This document shows, one piece after another, positions 44,966-53,391 of a stretch of DNA of 64,000 nucleotides. Below the pieces are notes generated by a model. That model made no database searches. It was not told the origin of the DNA and saw nothing but the letters and a program-made list of their open reading frames with translations. Origin of the DNA: Nocardia bhagyanarayanae. Its GTDB lineage: Bacteria > Actinomycetota > Actinomycetes > Mycobacteriales > Mycobacteriaceae. The DNA is taken from positions 3,100,001-3,164,000 of the forward strand of contig NZ_VFPG01000001.1 of the NCBI RefSeq assembly GCF_006716565.1. The letters run 5' to 3'. Position 1 is the stretch's first letter. Every line of letters begins with the position of its first letter. The translations under genes and the position numbers were made by a program.

Positions 44966-45544
44966 CAGAAATAACAGGTCAGGGCCGGTCTTATACCGGG
45001 CCTGACCTTTTCTATTGGACCTGGTCCCCGTACCCCCCGGTTTGGCCCTGAAATTGGTGCCGAACAGGTCCGGAGCCGACGACTTGTCGATCTTCGCCCG
45101 CTCCGCTGCGGACCAGGGTTCTCCGGCGACGACGCTTACCTCGACGTCGGTCGGTTTGACGAGTCCGAGCGACGGTGACGGGGTGCCCATGCCGCCGATA
45201 GGGTTTTGGGCGAGGAGCCCGCACATGGTAGCGGCGCCGATGAGACCGTCGAGGTTCATCCTGCGCCGCTGCCAATTGCTGCTCGTGTCCAGCAGCTCTA
45301 TGTGTTCCAGCTCGTCCTGGCGCGGGCGGAACGACTCGGGGCGGTTGTCGTTGGGTTGTCTGTATGTGCCGTTGAGGCGCAGGATCTCGTACTTTTCGAA
45401 CTGTTTGTCGAAGTCCTCGTTGCGGAACTTCACCGGGTAGAGACGGATCCACTCGGAACTCTCCCGATCGAGCCTGACGCCCGCCACGCAGACGGTCTCG
45501 CCGTATGTGTCGCTCGGGTTCGGGTAGGTCTTGACGGTGATCAT
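44957..45544 (-). CDS. 3'-truncated hypothetical gene running into the tRNA-Ala terminator
   Basis: 195 residues from ATG 45544. The N-terminal part is well formed: MITVKTYPNPSDTYGETVCV, then GVRLDRESSEWIRLYPVKFR and PSPSLGLVKPTDVEVSVV, a pattern I associate with a family of roughly 220-280-residue hypothetical proteins found in mobile or defence regions. After SSAPDLFGTNFRAKPGG the sequence becomes low-information (GTRSNRKGQARYKTGPD) because the frame reads through the tRNA terminator and stops inside the tRNA. The native C-terminus therefore appears lost, as expected after deletion or element excision at the tRNA. Function unknown. Confidence 0.6.
   Translation of the reverse strand: MITVKTYPNPSDTYGETVCVAGVRLDRESSEWIRLYPVKFRNEDFDKQFEKYEILRLNGTYRQPNDNRPESFRPRQDELEHIELLDTSSNWQRRRMNLDGLIGAATMCGLLAQNPIGGMGTPSPSLGLVKPTDVEVSVVAGEPWSAAERAKIDKSSAPDLFGTNFRAKPGGTGTRSNRKGQARYKTGPDLLFLWS
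44976..45012 (+). terminator. Terminator downstream of tRNA-Ala
   Basis: AGGTCAGGGCCGGT (44976-44989) pairs with ACCGGGCCTGACCT (44995-45008), one mismatch, five-base loop, then TTTTCT. It overlaps the distal end of the oppositely oriented gene at 44957-45544. Confidence 0.85.
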
Positions 45545-45776
45545 GACCTTTACGGTCTCGTCCTCTGCACGAGGTTGCCTGAGGCCCGTCGCACCTGTGG
45601 CGCTTGGTAATTCGCTGGCCCCCACTAAGCCAGCGTAACTGGGAACTCGACTCGAAACGGCCGAACCGCGCCCGAACGCGCTTTCATCAGCCCGGGATTT
45701 CTGTCGGCAGCCCCGCCACCACCTCACAGATGTTGGTGACTCCGGCCGTGCGCTCGCCCCGTGCGAGAATCGCCCG

Positions 45777-45980
45777 ATGGATGACTACACCCTTCACAAG
45801 CAGCGCGCCGAGGCACTGCTTAGTGGCCTCACCGCCGGGGAGGCGGTCAGCGAAGCGGAGCGGCGGAACGTGATCGCTCAGGCGCAGGCACATGCTGCCC
45901 TCGCGCAGGCGGAAGCCCAGCGGGAGACCGCGGAGGCCATACGTGCACTTGGGGGGTTGTCAGCACGAAGCGCAGTCTGA
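45777..45980 (+). CDS. Small Ala/Glu-rich protein, function unknown
   Basis: 67 residues from ATG 45777, mostly a long amphipathic helix with coiled-coil character (AERRNVIAQAQAHAALAQAE, then AQRETAEAIRAL). The composition and codon pattern look like a real small protein rather than a shadow frame. No family recognised. It lies in the disturbed zone after tRNA-Ala, with no clear operon partner; GCGAGAA is the nearest ribosome-binding candidate. Confidence 0.5.
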   Translation: MDDYTLHKQRAEALLSGLTAGEAVSEAERRNVIAQAQAHAALAQAEAQRETAEAIRALGGLSARSAV

Positions 45981-46117
45981 ACGAAGCAGACTCGCAACGG
46001 GATCGCGACCCCAGCAGATCTGACGGGACCGCATGCTGACCTCACGGGACGAGTGTGCTCACTCCGGTCCTCATGTGCCCGTCGGATAAACCGTCGATTT
46101 TCGTTCGGCTGCGGGGA

Positions 46118-46942
46118 TCAGGTTGTCGGCCAGGCGACTTCGTCGATCGCGAGCCACGGTGCCCTCGCGACGACGGTGGGGGTCATATCGGTAATCGCCT
46201 TGGTTCGACGGTGAAGATGGGATTGGTCGGCGTAGCCGGCCTCGACGGCGGCATCCGCAGGCGAGCGCCCTGTCGCTAGGAGGTGGGCGGCATGGTCGAA
46301 GCGGACGAGTTCGGATGCATGCTTGGGCGAGACCCCGATATGGGTCCGGAAGCGAGACCAGAGTCGCTGGCGGGTCCAGCCGGTCTCTGCGGCAAGGGTC
46401 TCGATGCGGAGCAGGCCTCTGGTGCGGACGATCTGGTCCCAGGCGTACGCGATCTCGGGTGCTACCCCGAATCCGCGAGGTACCCGGCTTCGAAGGAACG
46501 CGGCTGCGATTGCGAACCGGTCTTCCCACGACGGCGTCGAGCGGAGTCGCTCGGTCAAGATGGCAGCGCAGCTGCCCCACAGTTCCGGCAGCGGTGTCAC
46601 GGCGCCGCCGATGATGTCGGTGTCTCGGAGAATCGCTGCGGCGATGACGGGGGACATGCGGATCTGCAGGACGTCGCCGGCCCCTGCGCTGGTGATGCGT
46701 AAGGCGTCGGCATGGAGGCCGACGACCGCGTTCCCCGTGGCCGGGCGCCCGAGAACGTCGTAGACGATTCCGTGCTCGCTGAGATCGAGCAGGAGCGTGA
46801 CCAAGGGATGCGGGATCATCGTGATGTCAACGGGACCAACGTCGTGGTACCGGAAACCCGCCATCCGGACTCCCGCAGTCGGTAGTCGGACCGGGACGGC
46901 GACGTCGACCCGACTCCAGTCCAATCCGCCCGTTGCGATCAT
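46118..46942 (-). CDS. AraC-family transcriptional regulator
   Basis: 274 residues from ATG 46942 (ATG 46978 is an alternative). The N-terminal sensor half includes FRYHDVGPVDITMIPHPLVT and LQIRMSPVIAAAILRDTDII, and is of the DUF6597-like type. The C-terminal HTH pair has LAAETGWTRQRLWSRFRTHI, GVSPKHASELVRFDHAAHLL and AVEAGYADQSHLHRRTKAIT. It is divergent from the alpha/beta hydrolase gene at 47021 with about 80 bp between, so it is likely to control that gene and itself. Confidence 0.87.
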   Translation of the reverse strand: MIATGGLDWSRVDVAVPVRLPTAGVRMAGFRYHDVGPVDITMIPHPLVTLLLDLSEHGIVYDVLGRPATGNAVVGLHADALRITSAGAGDVLQIRMSPVIAAAILRDTDIIGGAVTPLPELWGSCAAILTERLRSTPSWEDRFAIAAAFLRSRVPRGFGVAPEIAYAWDQIVRTRGLLRIETLAAETGWTRQRLWSRFRTHIGVSPKHASELVRFDHAAHLLATGRSPADAAVEAGYADQSHLHRRTKAITDMTPTVVARAPWLAIDEVAWPTT

Positions 46943-47020
46943 GCGTCCCAGGCTAGCCGGAGCGGGATTACGTGACATTCGTCCAATACGGCGTGACGAG
47001 CCAGCGACGAAGCTGTCGGT

Positions 47021-47839
47021 ATGAGCGAATCGAGCCTTACCCAGACACGCGATGACACGACAGTCCGCGGATTGCACGTCGTCATCGACGGGAACCCGGC
47101 GGCACCGCCCTTGTTACTCATCCACGGCTCGGGCGCAACCGGTTCGATGTGGGCGCCAGTGGTGCCGTCGCTCGCCGCGAAGTATCGGGTGATCACGATC
47201 GACCTTCCGGGATGCGGCCAGTCCGCGCCGGCGTCGACGTATGCCGTTCCACAGCAGGCGGATCGGACTGCGACGGTGTTGGACGAGCTCGGCGTCCGAA
47301 ATCTGAAGGTGGTCGGCCACTCCAGTGGAGGGTACGTCGCTACCGCCCTCGTGGAGCGTCGTCCAGACCTGGTTGGCGAGCTGGTCCTGGTCAGCACGGG
47401 GCCGAGTCTGGCAGCGCTTCTCCCCGAGCCGGCGATCATCCGGGTGCTCGCCTCGCCGCCCTTCGGTCCGCTCGTGTGGGCGATCCGTACCGACTCGATG
47501 ATCCGCCGCGGACTGGCAGCGACAGCGGCGGCTCCGATTACGGTGCCCGACGGGGCTGTGGCCGACTTGCGAAGGACGTCCTATCGAGCGTTCCGCGCGA
47601 TTCTCGCCGCCAACCGCGACTACATCGCCGCGCGGACCGTGCCCCAGCGCCTCATCGACGCCGGAAAGCCCCTCCTCGTGATCTTCGGGGATTCCGACCC
47701 TCGTTGGGACCCGGCATCGGCGCATCAGTATGAGGCGGTGCCGGGTGCCAAGCTGGAATACCTTCGCGGAGTCGGGCATATCGCGATGCTCGAGGACCGC
47801 GACGCCCTCGCCCGCTTGATTCTCGACCGCGCACTCTAG
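47021..47839 (+). CDS. Alpha/beta-fold hydrolase
   Basis: 272 residues, cytoplasmic. The oxyanion region is LLLIHGSGATGSMWAPVV, the nucleophile elbow is LKVVGHSSGGYVATALVE, the acid is in LLVIFGDSDPRWDP and the His is in YLRGVGHIAMLEDRD. All three triad residues are present. Typical of small esterases, haloperoxidase-like hydrolases or C-C hydrolases; the substrate is unknown. Divergent AraC regulator upstream and a strong terminator at 47885-47919 make it a single-gene inducible unit. Confidence 0.9.
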   Translation: MSESSLTQTRDDTTVRGLHVVIDGNPAAPPLLLIHGSGATGSMWAPVVPSLAAKYRVITIDLPGCGQSAPASTYAVPQQADRTATVLDELGVRNLKVVGHSSGGYVATALVERRPDLVGELVLVSTGPSLAALLPEPAIIRVLASPPFGPLVWAIRTDSMIRRGLAATAAAPITVPDGAVADLRRTSYRAFRAILAANRDYIAARTVPQRLIDAGKPLLVIFGDSDPRWDPASAHQYEAVPGAKLEYLRGVGHIAMLEDRDALARLILDRAL

Positions 47840-47884
47840 GTCGTCCCGAACGTCCTGGCTAGCAACAATGCTCCCCTCGAACAA

Positions 47885-47919
47885 AAAGCCAGGTCCGGCG
47901 AAATCGCGGACCTGGCTTT
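47885..47919 (+). terminator. Terminator after the alpha/beta hydrolase gene
   Basis: AAAGCCAGGTCCG (47885-47897) and its exact complement (47907-47919) form a 13-bp stem with a nine-base loop. A-rich on the left and followed by CGACGTTTTC, so it could work for both strands. Confidence 0.85.
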
Positions 47920-48143
47920 CGACGTTTTCGAACCCTCTAACTAGCACCGCGACATCGAATACGCCCGCGCGTTCAGCGTCGCGCTCGGTCCGTCTGTGCC
48001 GCAGCGAAGCAGAGCATGCGCGTCGAATGCCGGTGTGTCGGGTGGCACCTCACATTTGCTGTTGCCGCGTCGTCGGACTACTGGAAGTGCAGGGTGGGCC
48101 GCCGGGTAGCGGATCGCGGCCCTGGAAGTCGGACGGAGACAAC

Positions 48144-48650
48144 ATGACCTCGAGTGAATCCCAGATCAGGGCGTTTGTGGAGGACCGTACAGAGGCGCAA
48201 CGGTCGAAGGACATCGACGGCCTCATGTCGTTCTATTCACCTGACATCGTCTACTACGACGCCGTCGCACCGCTCCGGTTCACCGGGGCCGATGAGGTGC
48301 GCCGCAATTTCGTGCGATGGTTCGACGGCTACGTCGGGCCCATCGGCTTGGAAACGCACGACCTGTCTATCGTCGCAGCTGACGACGTCGCGTTCGCCAA
48401 TATGCTCCACCTGGACTCGGGAAAGCGCCGAGGCGGGATCGATCTGCCGATATGGGTGCGAGAAACGGTCTGCTTGCGACGATCGAACGGCACCTGGGCC
48501 ATCACCCACGAGCACATCTCGATTCCGATCAACCCGGCGAACTTTCAAATCTGGTTCGCGTCAGCGAAGGACGCACCCGCCCGGCGTGGTGGACGATCGA
48601 TATTCGGTCTGGTCGCAACCAGTTTGCTCACGCGCTTCGGCCTGCGGTGA
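48144..48650 (+). CDS. SnoaL/NTF2-fold protein, copy 1 (with C-terminal extension)
   Basis: 168 residues. The NTF2-like fold is seen in RSKDIDGLMSFYSPDIVYYD, LRFTGADEVRRNFVRWFDGY and the final strand WAITHEHISIPINPANFQIW. Such proteins are ketosteroid-isomerase-like enzymes or ligand-binding folds. A paralogue at 56048 shares most residues but stops after FQVWIASDKNQPA; here the stop is lost and the frame runs on for about 23 residues (ARRGGRSIFGLVATSLLTRF). GGAGACAAC precedes ATG 48144. The upstream leader is also shared with the paralogue. Confidence 0.8.
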   Translation: MTSSESQIRAFVEDRTEAQRSKDIDGLMSFYSPDIVYYDAVAPLRFTGADEVRRNFVRWFDGYVGPIGLETHDLSIVAADDVAFANMLHLDSGKRRGGIDLPIWVRETVCLRRSNGTWAITHEHISIPINPANFQIWFASAKDAPARRGGRSIFGLVATSLLTRFGLR

Positions 48651-48735
48651 GTCGCGCGGCCTCGACGACCGGTTCGAACAGCGCGGTCAGCGGTGCGGGC
48701 TCAGGCGGGTGCATACGTCGTAGCGCGCGTCCTAC

Positions 48736-49254
48736 TTGGCTGGTTCAGTCTGGTGGCCGGGAACCCGAGGCCTTGGGCTGCGGCTCGATGTTTGCGATCT
48801 TGGAGATCGGCTTCACGTCGCCGATATCGGAAGTCCGCTTCCGTTTCCTGATGGCGCGTTCGACGATGTCGTCGCTTCCCTGGTGCTGCACTACCTGGAG
48901 GACTGGACCGCACCACTGGCCGAGTCGCGGCGCGTGCTGACGCCCGGCGGCCGACTGATCATGTCCGTCAATCACCCGTTCGTCTTCAAGTGGCTCTATC
49001 GCGACGCCGACTATTTCGCGACCGTCAAGTACTCCGAGGAATACACCTTCGACGGTCAGGCGGCCGTGCTCACCTACTGGCATCGGCCGCTGCACGCGAT
49101 GACCGACGCCTTCACTGCGGCCGGTTTCCGCACAGCCGTCATCAGCGAACCTCCTCCGGCGCCGGGCGCCCGCGAACTCTTCCCTGACGCCCTGGCGAAG
49201 TCGTCCTCCGGGGCGTTCCTGAGCTTCTTGTTCTTCGTTCTGGAGGCCGTTTAG
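48736..49254 (+). pseudogene. N-terminally truncated SAM-dependent methyltransferase
   Basis: The C-terminal two-thirds of a class I methyltransferase is intact: LHVADIGSPLPFPDGAFDDV, ASLVLHYLEDWTAPLAESRR, VLTPGGRLIMSVNHP, and an ending in SGAFLSFLFFVLEAV. The SAM-binding motif I (the glycine-rich loop after the first strand) and about 70-100 N-terminal residues are absent; the sequence upstream of LHVAD (LGLRLDVCDLGDR) does not supply them in any frame. ATG 48736 is only the first start in the open frame. It cannot bind cofactor as it stands, so a pseudogene is the best call. Confidence 0.7.
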
Positions 49255-49696
49255 CTGAGCCTTGGGTTCCGCGAACGGATCGACCCGGATCGGTCCTCGC
49301 GGTTGAGGGGTCCGGGAGTGTCCCCACTCGATTCTCTTGGGGCAGAGCTTCTTCCGGAGATGGAGCCGAACGTGGGCATTCCGAGCCCCGTCGCTTCCGC
49401 GGTGCGCCGGAGGGTGGAATCAGTCTTTTCGAGCCTTTCTGCACTTCGACGTCCGTGATCGGGCACTGCGCGACCCACAGCCGCAACCGCAACAACGTCA
49501 CCGCGTGCTTCCCCGAACTCGGTAGAACCTTCGATGTGATGGCTTGTTCGTATCGTCATCCTGCACACGCCGTACTCGAAGTGGATCGCATACGTACTCA
49601 CGGCGTTACGCACCGTGAAGCGTGCGCGCGCCGATCGTCGGGCTCACTATGCCGCATGTGCGGACGTTCGGGGCCGTAGCGTCCTAGGCTCGCTGA
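49255..49696. other. Gene-free stretch
   Basis: About 440 bp with no supportable gene on either strand. It sits between a truncated methyltransferase and a deleted VOC gene, so it may be degraded coding sequence, but no protein family is readable. Confidence 0.45.
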
Positions 49697-49828
49697 ATGC
49701 ACCTGGAGTTGGTCGCGGTCATTGTCGAGGACTACGACTCGGCGGGGGAGTACCGGCGTCTGGTCGACGCCGGCGTGGAGTTCGTAACGTGCGTTGGCCT
49801 CATTGTGCTTCAGCCGGAGCCACGGTGA
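49697..49828 (+). pseudogene. VOC-family gene with large internal deletion
   Basis: Only 43 codons. The first 14 (MHLELVAVIVEDYD) match the opening strand of glyoxalase/VOC proteins. The frame then jumps to EYRRLVDAGVEFVT, which in intact relatives lies some 60 residues later, followed by a short CVGLIVLQPEPR end resembling the last strand. The middle of the fold, with its ligand-binding residues, is missing. It is therefore a deletion remnant. Confidence 0.6.
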
Positions 49829-49850
49829 AGGCATCGGTACGCTCGTGGGC

Positions 49851-50171
49851 ATGGGTGGGGACTTGTTGCTGCTGATCGCCACTATCGGCGGCCCGATGGG
49901 GTTGTTCGGGTGGGCAGCTGTCCGGGCGAAGCGCCGCGGGCTCGGGGGGTCTTTCGTCGGGCCGTTTCAGGAGATGTTCGATCCTGGTGCGGCGCGGGCG
50001 CAAATCGTCATCGAGGAGAGGGCGGAACTGCCGGATCCTGGGGGCACCGGCGACCCCGATGACGACGACGATGTGCCGAACACGGTGGTGTACAGGGGTG
50101 TTCGGCTCCAGATCAACCCGGATAGGGCTCGGCGTCGCGCAGGTGATGGGACCACCAACCGAGCAGGATGA
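49851..50171 (+). CDS. Small membrane-anchored protein, function unknown
   Basis: 106 residues from ATG 49851. An N-terminal helix (GGDLLLLIATIGGPMGLFGWAA) is followed by a basic stretch (RAKRRGLGG), then SFVGPFQEMFDPGAARAQIV, an acidic GTGDPDDDDDVP linker and VVYRGVRLQINPDRAR. The FVGPFQEMFDP-type block after a single helix recurs in small actinobacterial proteins of unknown function, which supports it as real. GTG 49845 is an alternative start. No clear partner. Confidence 0.58.
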   Translation: MGGDLLLLIATIGGPMGLFGWAAVRAKRRGLGGSFVGPFQEMFDPGAARAQIVIEERAELPDPGGTGDPDDDDDVPNTVVYRGVRLQINPDRARRRAGDGTTNRAG

Positions 50172-50240
50172 GCATGGCCAGTTTTCGACGCCGCTGACCG
50201 TTACGGTCAGCCCGCAGACATCAGCGGACGTTCGCGCCAC

Positions 50241-50606
50241 TCAGTCGAGACAGAACTCGTTGCCCTCGACGTCTTGCATCACCAGGCACGATTCGTTGAC
50301 GCCGTCAGCACGCAGCAATCGCACGCGTACCGCGCCGAGCGCGACCAGTCGCGCGCATTCGGCCTCGAGGGCGGCCACGCGCTCCTCACCCACGAGCCCG
50401 GTGCCGACCCGCACATCGAGATGCACCCGATTCTTGACAACCTTGCCCTCGGGAACCCGCTGAAAATACAGACGCGGGCCGACACCCGAGGGATCTACGC
50501 ACGCGGAACCTGTTCGCTCGTATCCCAATACCTCGCTCCAGAAACGAGCAACGCGCTCAGGTTCTGCACAGTCGAAGGTGACTTGGACCTGCCTGACCGA
50601 TGACAT
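50241..50606 (-). CDS. VOC-family protein with shortened central region
   Basis: 121 residues from ATG 50606. SVRQVQVTFDCAEPERVARF and WSEVLGYE form the first half; GPRLYFQRVPEGKVVKNRVH, LDVRVGTGLVGEERVAALEA and MQDVEGNEFCLD the second, as in the glyoxalase-like domain (Glyoxalase_6). Between LGYE and ACVDPSG only three residues remain, where intact relatives I know of carry about 25-30 more. The protein is thus in frame but lacks part of one beta-alpha unit; it may be non-functional or altered. The upstream 270 bp up to the divergent gene at 50879 is otherwise empty. Confidence 0.75.
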   Translation of the reverse strand: MSSVRQVQVTFDCAEPERVARFWSEVLGYERTGSACVDPSGVGPRLYFQRVPEGKVVKNRVHLDVRVGTGLVGEERVAALEAECARLVALGAVRVRLLRADGVNESCLVMQDVEGNEFCLD

Positions 50607-50878
50607 CGGTCGAACATAGACGCGGGCCGGGAGGCTCCTCCAGATCTTTTCCCTCGCGGTATCGAACACCCTGAACAACCACATCGGCCCCGAATCATCG
50701 TTCGTGCGGTAGAGATCCGGTTCGGTGTACATGTCGTGGACGGCCGGAACCGCCGCGCGGACTGGTCTTCGGCACTGTAATCCGTTGCATGACAGGCACT
50801 CCGGGTCGAGAGCGGTAACCAACCTGTTCGGCCGGAAATGGGTGGCTCGGAGGTTCGTGGTCCGGCTAGGTTACGCCG

Positions 50879-51943
50879 GTGGCACAGATCCAAGGCTGGT
50901 GTGACGACCGATTCGGCGCGGTCGCCGAGGCGCTGGCGGCCTCGCTGGACTCCGATGATGGCGGCGCGGCGGCGGCGGTGTTCGTCGACGGTGTGCCGGT
51001 GGTCGATATCTGGGGCGGATACGCCGACGCCGCAGGCGCCGTCGCGTGGGAGCGCGACACCATCGTCACCGTGTGGTCGACGACCAAGACGATGGTGGCG
51101 CTGTGCGCGCTGATCCTGGCCGATCGCGGCGACCTCGATCTGGACGCGCCGGTCGCGGTCTATTGGCCGGAGTTCGCGGCCGCGGGAAAGCACGATGTGC
51201 GGGTTCGGCAGCTGCTGGGTCATACGGCGGGCCTACCGGTTTGGGACGATCCGGTCACGGCCGCTGACCTGTACGAGTGGTCGACGGTCACCGCGCGGCT
51301 GGCTGCCCAGCCACCGCGGTGGGCGCCGGGCACCGAGGCCGGATATCACGCGGTCACCTTCGGGTTCCTGATCGGTGAGGTCATCGCCCGGGTGACCGGA
51401 CGCAGTGTCGGCACCTTCTTCGCCGAGGAGGTGGCCGGGCCGCTGGGCGCTGACTTCCACATCGGACTCGCCGCCGAGCACGACCGGCGCGTCGCCACGC
51501 TGCTCCCCGCGCCCGAAGGGGACAAACCGCCGGGATTCCCGGTCGGGGTGTCCGACGCGAACACGGTGCGTTGGCGGCGCGCCGAGATCCCCGCCGTGAA
51601 CGGGCACGGCAATGCCCGCTCGGTCGCCGCTGTGCAGTCGGTGCTGGCGTGCGGTGGCGCCGTCGGCGGTGTTCGGCTGTTGTCGCAGCAAGGGTGCGAG
51701 CGCGTCTTCGACGAACAGTTCCGTGGCACCGACCGCATCCTGGACCATCCGGTTCGCTGGGGTATGGGGTACCGGTTGGAGAACCGCACGTGTTCGTGGG
51801 GTGGGTGGGGCGGCTCGCTGGTGCTCGTCGATTTCGACCATCGAATGACGGTGTCGTACGTGATGAATCAGATGCTCGGAACCGGCGGCTACGACCGGTC
51901 GCTCGGCGTGCTGCTGGCCGCGTACGAGGCGATCACGAGCTGA
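50879..51943 (+). CDS. Beta-lactamase-fold serine esterase (class C/EstB type)
   Basis: 354 residues, no signal peptide. The SxxK nucleophile motif is VWSTTKTMVALCAL and the second-motif Tyr is in EAGYHAVTFGFLIGEV; WGGYADAAGAVAWERDTIVT and VRQLLGHTAGLPVWDDPVTA are typical of the Beta-lactamase (PF00144) esterase group. Cytoplasmic location and this motif set point to an esterase such as EstB or LpqL-like enzymes rather than an antibiotic-resistance beta-lactamase. The GTG at 50879 is the best start. Stands alone. Confidence 0.88.
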   Translation: MAQIQGWCDDRFGAVAEALAASLDSDDGGAAAAVFVDGVPVVDIWGGYADAAGAVAWERDTIVTVWSTTKTMVALCALILADRGDLDLDAPVAVYWPEFAAAGKHDVRVRQLLGHTAGLPVWDDPVTAADLYEWSTVTARLAAQPPRWAPGTEAGYHAVTFGFLIGEVIARVTGRSVGTFFAEEVAGPLGADFHIGLAAEHDRRVATLLPAPEGDKPPGFPVGVSDANTVRWRRAEIPAVNGHGNARSVAAVQSVLACGGAVGGVRLLSQQGCERVFDEQFRGTDRILDHPVRWGMGYRLENRTCSWGGWGGSLVLVDFDHRMTVSYVMNQMLGTGGYDRSLGVLLAAYEAITS

Positions 51944-52041
51944 CTCGTGCGCCGATGCCGTGGCCGCTAACCGCTGGCCTCCTCGGTCCGCGGTAGGCAC
52001 CCGATATCACACCACAGTCCGATTCCATGTCATACCAAAGG

Positions 52042-52053
52042 GTTACGGGTAAC
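52042..52053. promoter_or_regulatory. Palindrome upstream of the desaturase gene
   Basis: GTTAC-GG-GTAAC is a perfect 5-bp inverted repeat within the 217-bp gap before the desaturase, about 108 bp before its start. Resembles TetR-type operators; no adjacent regulator. Confidence 0.45.
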
Positions 52054-52160
52054 GAGAATCCGGCCGTTAGCTTCGGGGTATCGAAATCGCCCGCTACGAC
52101 ATCGACCGACCGGCATCGTCGACGGAGGTGGCGTCTCCGACTCAGCTCTCAGGAAGATCC

Positions 52161-53240
52161 ATGACGACACCTGCCTTGGTCCCCGAGTCCTCTCCACGGT
52201 CACCGCAGCGCGGTGCCGACGGTGATTACGCCCGTCTGTTGCGCCGGATCTCCGACGCCGGGCTGATGAAACGACGTCCCGTCTACTACGCCGTCCGGCT
52301 CGGCCTCGTCGGGGTCGCGTTCGCAGCAGGCTGGGTGGCGTTCGTCCTCGTCGGCGACTCGTGGTGGACGCTGCTCGTCGCGGCGTTCATGGCCGTGACG
52401 TTCGCTCAAACCGCACTCGTGATGCATGATGTCGCCCACCGCCAAGTCTTCCGGCTACGGCGGCCGACGGAGCTGATGGGAAGACTCGTCGGCAACGCAG
52501 GCATCGGCCTGGGCTACGGGTGGTGGCAGGACAAGCACACCCGGCATCACGCCAACCCGAACCACGAGGAGCTCGACCCCGATGTCGCGCCCGACATTCT
52601 GGTCTGGTCACAACAGCAGGCACGGTCCAGCCGCGGTCTGGCTCGTCTCATCGGGAGGGCGCAGGCGTTCCTGTTCTTCCCCCTCCTGTTGCTGGAGGGG
52701 CTGAACCTCCATGTGGCCGGAGTGCGTGCGCTCAGGAATCGATCGGTCAAACACCGCGGAGTGGAGGGCGCACTGCTGCTCGGCCACTTCGCCGTCTACC
52801 TGGCCGCGCTGTTCGCGGTTCTGCCCGCCGACAAAGCCTTCGCGTTCCTCGCTGTCCACCAGGGCCTGTTCGGCCTGTACATGGGCTGCATCTTCGCCCC
52901 GAACCACAAGGGCATGCCGACCTTGACCGGCGACGAACGCCCCGACTACCTCCGTCGCCAGGTGATGACCTCTCGCAACGTGCGGGGTGGCGCGTTGACC
53001 GACCTCGCCCTCGGCGGGCTCAACTATCAGATCGAGCACCATTTGTTCCCGAGCATGCCGACGCCGAACCTGCGTCGCGCCCAGGTGCTCGTCCGCGACT
53101 ACTGCGCCGAAATCGGCGTGCCCTACCACGAAACCGGGCTGATCTCCTCTTACCGCGAGGCGCTGAGGCACCTGCACCACGTCGGCGCTCCGTTGCGTAC
53201 TCCTGATCGACGCCCGGGTGCCGAGGTGCCACAACGTTGA
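52161..53240 (+). CDS. Membrane fatty acid desaturase (acyl-lipid type)
   Basis: 359 residues from ATG 52161, with AGGAAG upstream. The three histidine boxes of the di-iron centre are present in order: HDVAH, HTRHHANPNH and QIEHHLFP. The order and the GCIFAPNHKGMP segment fit front-end or delta-9-type desaturases such as mycobacterial DesA3. Four or more membrane helices surround them (VGVAFAAGWVAFVLV, TLLVAAFMAVTF and others). Introduces a double bond into a fatty acyl chain in the membrane using O2 and a reductase not seen here. A palindrome upstream may be a regulator site. Confidence 0.92.
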   Translation: MTTPALVPESSPRSPQRGADGDYARLLRRISDAGLMKRRPVYYAVRLGLVGVAFAAGWVAFVLVGDSWWTLLVAAFMAVTFAQTALVMHDVAHRQVFRLRRPTELMGRLVGNAGIGLGYGWWQDKHTRHHANPNHEELDPDVAPDILVWSQQQARSSRGLARLIGRAQAFLFFPLLLLEGLNLHVAGVRALRNRSVKHRGVEGALLLGHFAVYLAALFAVLPADKAFAFLAVHQGLFGLYMGCIFAPNHKGMPTLTGDERPDYLRRQVMTSRNVRGGALTDLALGGLNYQIEHHLFPSMPTPNLRRAQVLVRDYCAEIGVPYHETGLISSYREALRHLHHVGAPLRTPDRRPGAEVPQR

Positions 53241-53391
53241 ACACGAGCCGAGCGGCGACCGGGAGGCCGCCGCCACGCCACGAGGCTGTGACCTGCGGAG
53301 TGTCTCTTTTCTGGGACGGCGGATGTCTATATCGGTGGCCGCGCTGAACGGCCGCTACGACACCCTCGACCGGACTGCTGAAGGAGACAAC

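Noticed and set aside
49251..49613. A 120-codon minus-strand frame in the gap at 49.3-49.7 kb
   Set aside because: Low-information, Ser/Arg-rich sequence without ribosome-binding site or family motif.
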